Below, one piece after another: positions 5,561-8,668 of a stretch of 8,668 nt of DNA (the stretch's first letter is position 1; each line of letters begins with the position of its first letter). Both the position numbers and the translations under genes were made by a program. This DNA is from an uncultured bacterium (GTDB lineage: Bacteria; Patescibacteriota; Minisyncoccia; Phycocordibacterales; UBA5272): positions 1 through 8,668 of the forward strand of contig CAILKS010000067.1 in the NCBI GenBank assembly GCA_903834855.1, written 5' to 3'. The notes under the pieces are model-generated. The model searched no databases, was not told the origin of the DNA, and saw nothing but the letters and a program-made list of their open reading frames with translations.

Positions 5561-5926
5561 TTAACGGAATTGTGGACGGGAGTGGAAGATAATTAGGGCG
5601 AGGGTGACAAGAGTAAGAATAAACAAAAGCATATTTGCGCTAGTGTAACTATGAAGTGAGAAATTTATATAAAGTTGACTTGAAAGAATAAGAAGCACAA
5701 ATACAAGTGGAAGTATGGGGCGTGGCCAAATTAAAATAAGAATACCGAGAACAACGAAAAATCCATGCCATAAAGTAAAGGCAACAACTTGAGGAATGTA
5801 TTCATTTATACATCCAAATACAGCAGTTTTAACTTTACCAACACCAAGCATAAGAGCCTGAGCATGTGGATAGATAAAATAGAAGGCAACAGCGAGACGT
5901 AATAGATATGGCCAGAGATTAAACAT
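5561..5926 (-). CDS. Small four-helix membrane protein, DoxX-like
   Basis: A 121-residue hydrophobic protein with four predicted membrane helices at about 6-26, 46-67, 69-89 and 97-114. An amphipathic stretch near residue 20 (YPHAQALMLGVGKVKTA) and a WHGF segment after helix 1 recall DoxX/DoxD-type small membrane proteins, but the match is by general layout and not by a decisive motif. Function not inferable. The ATG at 5926 has no Shine-Dalgarno. A good extended -10 promoter lies at 5991-5999, so its leader would run through the 7-base array at 5937-5971. It sits between the two four-helix elements, ending one base before the array of element 1. Confidence 0.8.
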   Translation of the reverse strand: MFNLWPYLLRLAVAFYFIYPHAQALMLGVGKVKTAVFGCINEYIPQVVAFTLWHGFFVVLGILILIWPRPILPLVFVLLILSSQLYINFSLHSYTSANMLLFILTLVTLALIIFHSRPQFR

Positions 5927-5936
5927 AGGTTTAAAT

Positions 5937-5971
5937 AGTTAAGAGGGAAGAGTTTAGAGGAAAGAGTGGTA
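5937..5971 (+). repeat. 7-base tandem array, downstream side of four-helix gene 2
   Basis: Five units in phase: AGTTAAG, AGGGAAG, AGTTTAG, AGGAAAG, AGTGGTA, mostly AGNNNAG. They begin 10 bases upstream of the membrane-protein start codon and point toward the four-helix gene. AGTTAAG followed by AGG(G/T)(A/G)AG also occurs inverted on the other side of that gene. Confidence 0.75.
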
Positions 5972-5990
5972 TACCAACCCTTTGCTTATG

Positions 5991-5999
5991 ATTATATCA
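5991..5999 (-). promoter_or_regulatory. Extended -10 promoter of the small membrane protein
   Basis: The minus strand reads TGATATAAT, a perfect TATAAT with TGn extension, 6 bases after the stop of four-helix gene 2. The start would be near 5984, giving a leader of about 58 bases. It lies inside candidate element 2. Confidence 0.6.
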
Positions 6000-6004
6000 G
6001 ATTT

Positions 6005-6358
6005 TTAATCAGATAACCTCTTAATCAACGTATGTAGTATTTTTGATATTTCATCTAATTCTTTAAGGGGATAGACTGAATCCTTTTCATTTATATATTT
6101 GAGGTTTATTGCAATTATAATTTGAGTTTCGAGTTCAGCCACAGACCCTAATGCAAAATGTAGAAAAGATTTAAAGTCCTTTTTAGTTGAACGCTTACTA
6201 CCTTCAGCGATATTAGATGGAATAGATACAGAAGCTCTACGAATCTGGTCGACCAAACCGTATCTTTCCTCATGAGGAAAATCTTTAGTTATTTGATATA
6301 TATAAGTTGTTAAATCAACTCCTTTTTTCCAAACAATAAGATTTTTGTGTTCTGTCAT
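6005..6358 (-). CDS. Four-helix bundle protein (S23/IVP family), copy 2
   Basis: A 117-residue member of the same family as the gene at 5161-5511. It keeps NLIVWKKG at the N-terminus, RRASVSIPSNIAEGS (40-54), STKKDFKSFLHFALGS (57-72) and AELETQI (74-80). I start it at the ATG at 6358 (MTEHKNLIVW) because family members begin only a few residues before the VW motif. An in-frame GTG at 6373 would add five residues but falls inside the 7-base array. The array unit AGGTGAG (6375-6369) could serve as a weak ribosome-binding site for the ATG. The gene follows the surface-protein gene in the same direction. Role unknown. Confidence 0.92.
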   Translation of the reverse strand: MTEHKNLIVWKKGVDLTTYIYQITKDFPHEERYGLVDQIRRASVSIPSNIAEGSKRSTKKDFKSFLHFALGSVAELETQIIIAINLKYINEKDSVYPLKELDEISKILHTLIKRLSD

Positions 6359-6361
6359 TGT

Positions 6362-6396
6362 ATTCTCTCTCACCTCTTAACTCTTTCCTTTATCTT
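6362..6396 (-). repeat. 7-base tandem array, upstream side of four-helix gene 2
   Basis: Minus-strand units in phase are AAGATAA, AGGAAAG, AGTTAAG, AGGTGAG and AGAGAAT, ending 3 bases before the four-helix ATG. AGGAAAG and AGTTAAG recur exactly in the array at 5937-5971. Confidence 0.72.
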
Positions 6397-6422
6397 CTAG
6401 CAAAGTCTACTGACTTTGCTAG
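6397..6422. repeat. Perfect 11-bp hairpin overlapping the surface-protein stop codon
   Basis: CTAGCAAAGTC (6397-6407), loop TACT, reverse complement (6412-6422). The minus-strand TAG stop (6421-6419) lies in the stem. No T-run follows on either strand. It may be a T-tract-independent 3' end or RNA-stabilising hairpin. Confidence 0.75.
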
Positions 6423-8668
6423 CCCTCATTATCAGTTGTGACTTGAACTCTTAATTTTTTAGTTGGATTAGGTCTTCCTACAACATTAATATGGCAATCG
6501 AGCAAAAAGTCAGTAGTATATTGTAGTTTTAGAGATTTCTTACCGAGAGCTTTTAATCCGACAACTTTTGTCCTAAGGGCTGTCGTCATAAGACGGTTTG
6601 CCCCATATGGATCATTTGCGTCAGTATTCCCACTTAGTAATTGTGAAGAGAGATTATTTGCATCCGCTACACGACTTGAATCTCTTGGGGATATACAAGT
6701 TCCTCCTGGGCAAACAGGAGAAGCTGTTATCGTACAGGCATTGTCTGGTATGTTTATGCCCCAGTTAAGAGTCGTTGTTATTCCTGTTTTTATTGTTCCT
6801 GGCACAGCATCAAGAGTTACAGCATCTGTTGTTAAAGGCTTTGGATCGTATGATGGAAAAGTTTTCGAAGCAGTAAGTGTTCCTGATAGACAATTCACCG
6901 TATAGTAACCCATTGTTGATCCAAAGTTTATTAATGGAATAGACATTGGTCCTGTATAAGCACCAGAAGTAACAGCTACTCCATCGCGGGTAATAGTGTA
7001 GGAAACAGTATCACTACAAGTAAAATCAATTACTCCATTCGGTGTATTGTTTCCTGATAGAGATGAATTAGTGACAATAGGAAGAGGGCAAGATGGTGAT
7101 GCAGGGTATGGGAAAGCAGAGCCATTATCACATTTATATGTACAATTATCACTTAAATAAACAGAATTTGTGTAAGGATCTACAGGGAAAGTACAATTGT
7201 TATAAGGAAGTTTTGTTTGGGTTCTGGTTTCCGTTCCTCCTGTAATAGTATTACCAGCGTGATCTTTACAAGCCACCGTTACTGGCTGAGTGAAAGGTTG
7301 AAGACATTCACCGATGACATTAATATTAAATGAACAGGTATCACCAAACCACTCTCTACCATCTTGTACCATTTTCCAACTGAAGGATTGTACTCCAGAG
7401 ATAGCAGGGGCGGTGAAAGTTTTACTAAATGTAACAGAATTGCCAGGTGAAACAGAACTAGGTAAGGCAACTCTATTTGTTCCCCATGTTACATTGTCTG
7501 TAACATTTTGAGAACCTAAATTATAAGAAGATCCGGTTGCCCATGTTGTGCTCTTACTTCCAGCCACAGGATTATTCATTTGAACGGAAGCAGTAAAAGT
7601 TCTCCATGTTGAGATAGATGCAGGTGCGGTAATTGTCCCACAAGTTGCGTTATTATATTTACAGTTATCACTTACATAAACAGAGTTAGCATTTGTAATA
7701 GGTAGCGCTGGATAAATACATTCTGGATAAGCACTTTTTGTTTGTCTTCTTGTTACTAAACCAGAGACAGCAGCATTACCATTTCCATTTGGGTTTGGAT
7801 CACAAGCCACTGTTACATCTTGAGTTAGACCATTAGCACAAACACCTAAATCAAAATTAGCTGTACATGTTTTGGTTGAATTAGTGTTAGCTATCACTGT
7901 ACCGTTACCTGTCCCACTACAACTACCACTCCATCCAGTAAAAATAGAATTTGGACTAAATGCTGGGGTGAGGCTTATAGAAGTATTATAAGCATAAGTA
8001 CTTGAACATGTTGCACCACAATTAATTCCTGCTGGTGCGGAACTTACCACTCCTGTTCCAGAGCCGGTTTTTGTAATATTTATAATACATTGATTTGATA
8101 CTGTAACAGAAGCCGCTGCAGTTTGTGCAGATGAACCGCCTGCATTATTTGCTCTAACTGTGTATGAGTGTACACTACCAAAAGCAAGTCCTGAGTCAGA
8201 GATAGCAGTAGAGGCTGTGTTTAAAAGTAAACCACCATCTCTATAGATATCATAACTTGTGGCTCTAGGCATTGCATTCCAAGAAAGATTTATCCAGTTA
8301 TTACTACAATAACTTTGAGTTGCAGAAAACCCTGTCGGTACAGCCGGAATATCAATCATACAAGTGGTTCCATTTTGATGATAATCAGTATTACATTTCC
8401 ACTTACAAGCAGCAGTTCCTACACCATCATACGTCCACGTCTGGTTAATAGCAGTTGATACACTATTTGAAGTTAAATTTCCTCCACTAGGGGCAGTGCC
8501 ACCACAAGAAAATGCTATACAACTTTGTGATGTTTGAGTGTAAACATTAGAAGCTCCATTACAACTATAAGTTGCAGAACCATAGTAAGATACGCCAGAA
8601 TAATTAATTGTAGCTGATGTACCATGAGAAGTTACACCAGTAGAACCACTACAATTTGTTTGCCATGT
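6419..8668 (-). CDS. Large multidomain cell-surface protein (N-terminus beyond window)
   Basis: The frame stays open to the window edge, so the 749 visible residues are the C-terminal part; the internal ATG at 8359 is not the true start. Visible modules, in order: a Cys/Ser/Thr-rich stretch (8668-8360); a fibronectin type III-like domain (8347-8090) with WINLSWNAMPRATSYDIYRDG; a divergent InlB B-repeat-like domain (8086-7847) with FTGWSGSCSGTG; a Cys-containing module with VTVAC and SVYVSDNC (7828-7652); a domain resembling the NBR1 FW (four-tryptophan) Ig-like fold (7606-7316), with NPV, TTWATGSSYNL, TWGTNRV and FSWKMVQDGREWFG; a second copy of the VTVAC/SDNC module (7300-7124); then Ig-like C-terminal segments. 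Many paired Cys suggest an exported, disulfide-stabilised protein. No C-terminal membrane anchor or sortase signal is seen. Likely adhesin or attachment function; the partner is unknown. Confidence 0.88.
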   Translation of the reverse strand, partial: TWQTNCSGSTGVTSHGTSATINYSGVSYYGSATYSCNGASNVYTQTSQSCIAFSCGGTAPSGGNLTSNSVSTAINQTWTYDGVGTAACKWKCNTDYHQNGTTCMIDIPAVPTGFSATQSYCSNNWINLSWNAMPRATSYDIYRDGGLLLNTASTAISDSGLAFGSVHSYTVRANNAGGSSAQTAAASVTVSNQCIINITKTGSGTGVVSSAPAGINCGATCSSTYAYNTSISLTPAFSPNSIFTGWSGSCSGTGNGTVIANTNSTKTCTANFDLGVCANGLTQDVTVACDPNPNGNGNAAVSGLVTRRQTKSAYPECIYPALPITNANSVYVSDNCKYNNATCGTITAPASISTWRTFTASVQMNNPVAGSKSTTWATGSSYNLGSQNVTDNVTWGTNRVALPSSVSPGNSVTFSKTFTAPAISGVQSFSWKMVQDGREWFGDTCSFNINVIGECLQPFTQPVTVACKDHAGNTITGGTETRTQTKLPYNNCTFPVDPYTNSVYLSDNCTYKCDNGSAFPYPASPSCPLPIVTNSSLSGNNTPNGVIDFTCSDTVSYTITRDGVAVTSGAYTGPMSIPLINFGSTMGYYTVNCLSGTLTASKTFPSYDPKPLTTDAVTLDAVPGTIKTGITTTLNWGINIPDNACTITASPVCPGGTCISPRDSSRVADANNLSSQLLSGNTDANDPYGANRLMTTALRTKVVGLKALGKKSLKLQYTTDFLLDCHINVVGRPNPTKKLRVQVTTDNEG
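7124..7300 (-). repeat. Internal protein repeat, copy B (VTVAC...SDNC)
   Basis: About 59 residues sharing TQ-VTVAC, TRTQTK, a Cys-Pro-type turn and NSVYLSDNCTY with copy A at 7652-7828. DNA identity is only moderate, so the duplication is old. Repeated modules on either side of the FW-like domain are typical of surface proteins built by domain duplication. Confidence 0.75.
7652..7828 (-). repeat. Internal protein repeat, copy A (VTVAC...SDNC)
   Basis: Partner of copy B: TQDVTVAC, TRRQTK and NSVYVSDNCKY in the same order and spacing, with a few residues of length difference. Confidence 0.75.

Larger units (their letters stand above)
5937..6396 (-). mobile_element. Candidate IVP/heptad element 2
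   Basis: Same layout as element 1 with a different unit sequence: two inward-facing 7-base arrays around a four-helix bundle gene. It lies between the hairpin at the end of the surface-protein gene and the membrane-protein start. No transposase is seen; mobility is inference. Confidence 0.38.

Noticed and set aside
6359..6373. GTG start at 6373 for four-helix gene 2.
   Set aside because: It falls inside the 7-base array and adds residues not seen at the N-terminus of the sister protein; the ATG at 6358 fits the family better.
8357..8359. ATG at 8359 as the start of the surface protein.
   Set aside because: The frame is open for 103 more codons to the window edge and encodes the same kind of Cys/Ser/Thr-rich sequence, so the real start is outside.

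Overview
The window looks like a chromosomal segment of a Candidate Phyla Radiation (Patescibacteria, Parcubacteria-like) bacterium. The grounds are indirect: AT-rich DNA with a local GC-rich island, a divergent RecG, two S23/IVP-type four-helix bundle genes, a very long Cys/Ser/Thr-rich surface protein, mostly missing Shine-Dalgarno sites and at least two apparently leaderless genes. The standard code is supported, because recG, the ABC gene and the surface-protein frame run at full length without in-frame TGA.

Left part (1-2600): a bidirectional terminator (29-75) closes a minus-strand tRNA locus. A complete tRNA-Ile with anticodon UAU lies between the two halves of a second, closely related tRNA. 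Upstream of it on the minus strand are a promoter, a short array of 7-base units and recG (407-2575), a DNA-branch-migrating helicase.

Middle part (2576-5083): between divergent recG and a plus-strand ABC exporter lie three consecutive perfect hairpins, then a self-contained unit: sigma70-like promoter, a 10-base palindrome, a strong Shine-Dalgarno, a 43-residue Cys-rich peptide gene (2877-3008) and one or two terminators. The ABC half-transporter follows from its own extended -10 promoter. Peptide plus exporter could be a secreted-peptide pair (inference).

Right part (5084-8668, all minus strand): a surface-protein gene whose 5' end lies beyond the window, a four-helix bundle gene, a small membrane protein, and a second four-helix bundle gene. 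Each four-helix bundle gene is bracketed by arrays of 7-base units pointing inward. The unit sequence differs between the two loci but is shared between the two sides of each locus. This resembles a small, possibly mobile or self-propagating element, and I consider it the most interesting structure in the window together with the peptide gene and the nested tRNA.

Stretches without genes: 1-158 holds the terminator and tRNA remnant; 2576-2876 holds a recG promoter, three hairpins and the peptide promoter; 3009-3202 holds terminators and the ABC promoter.
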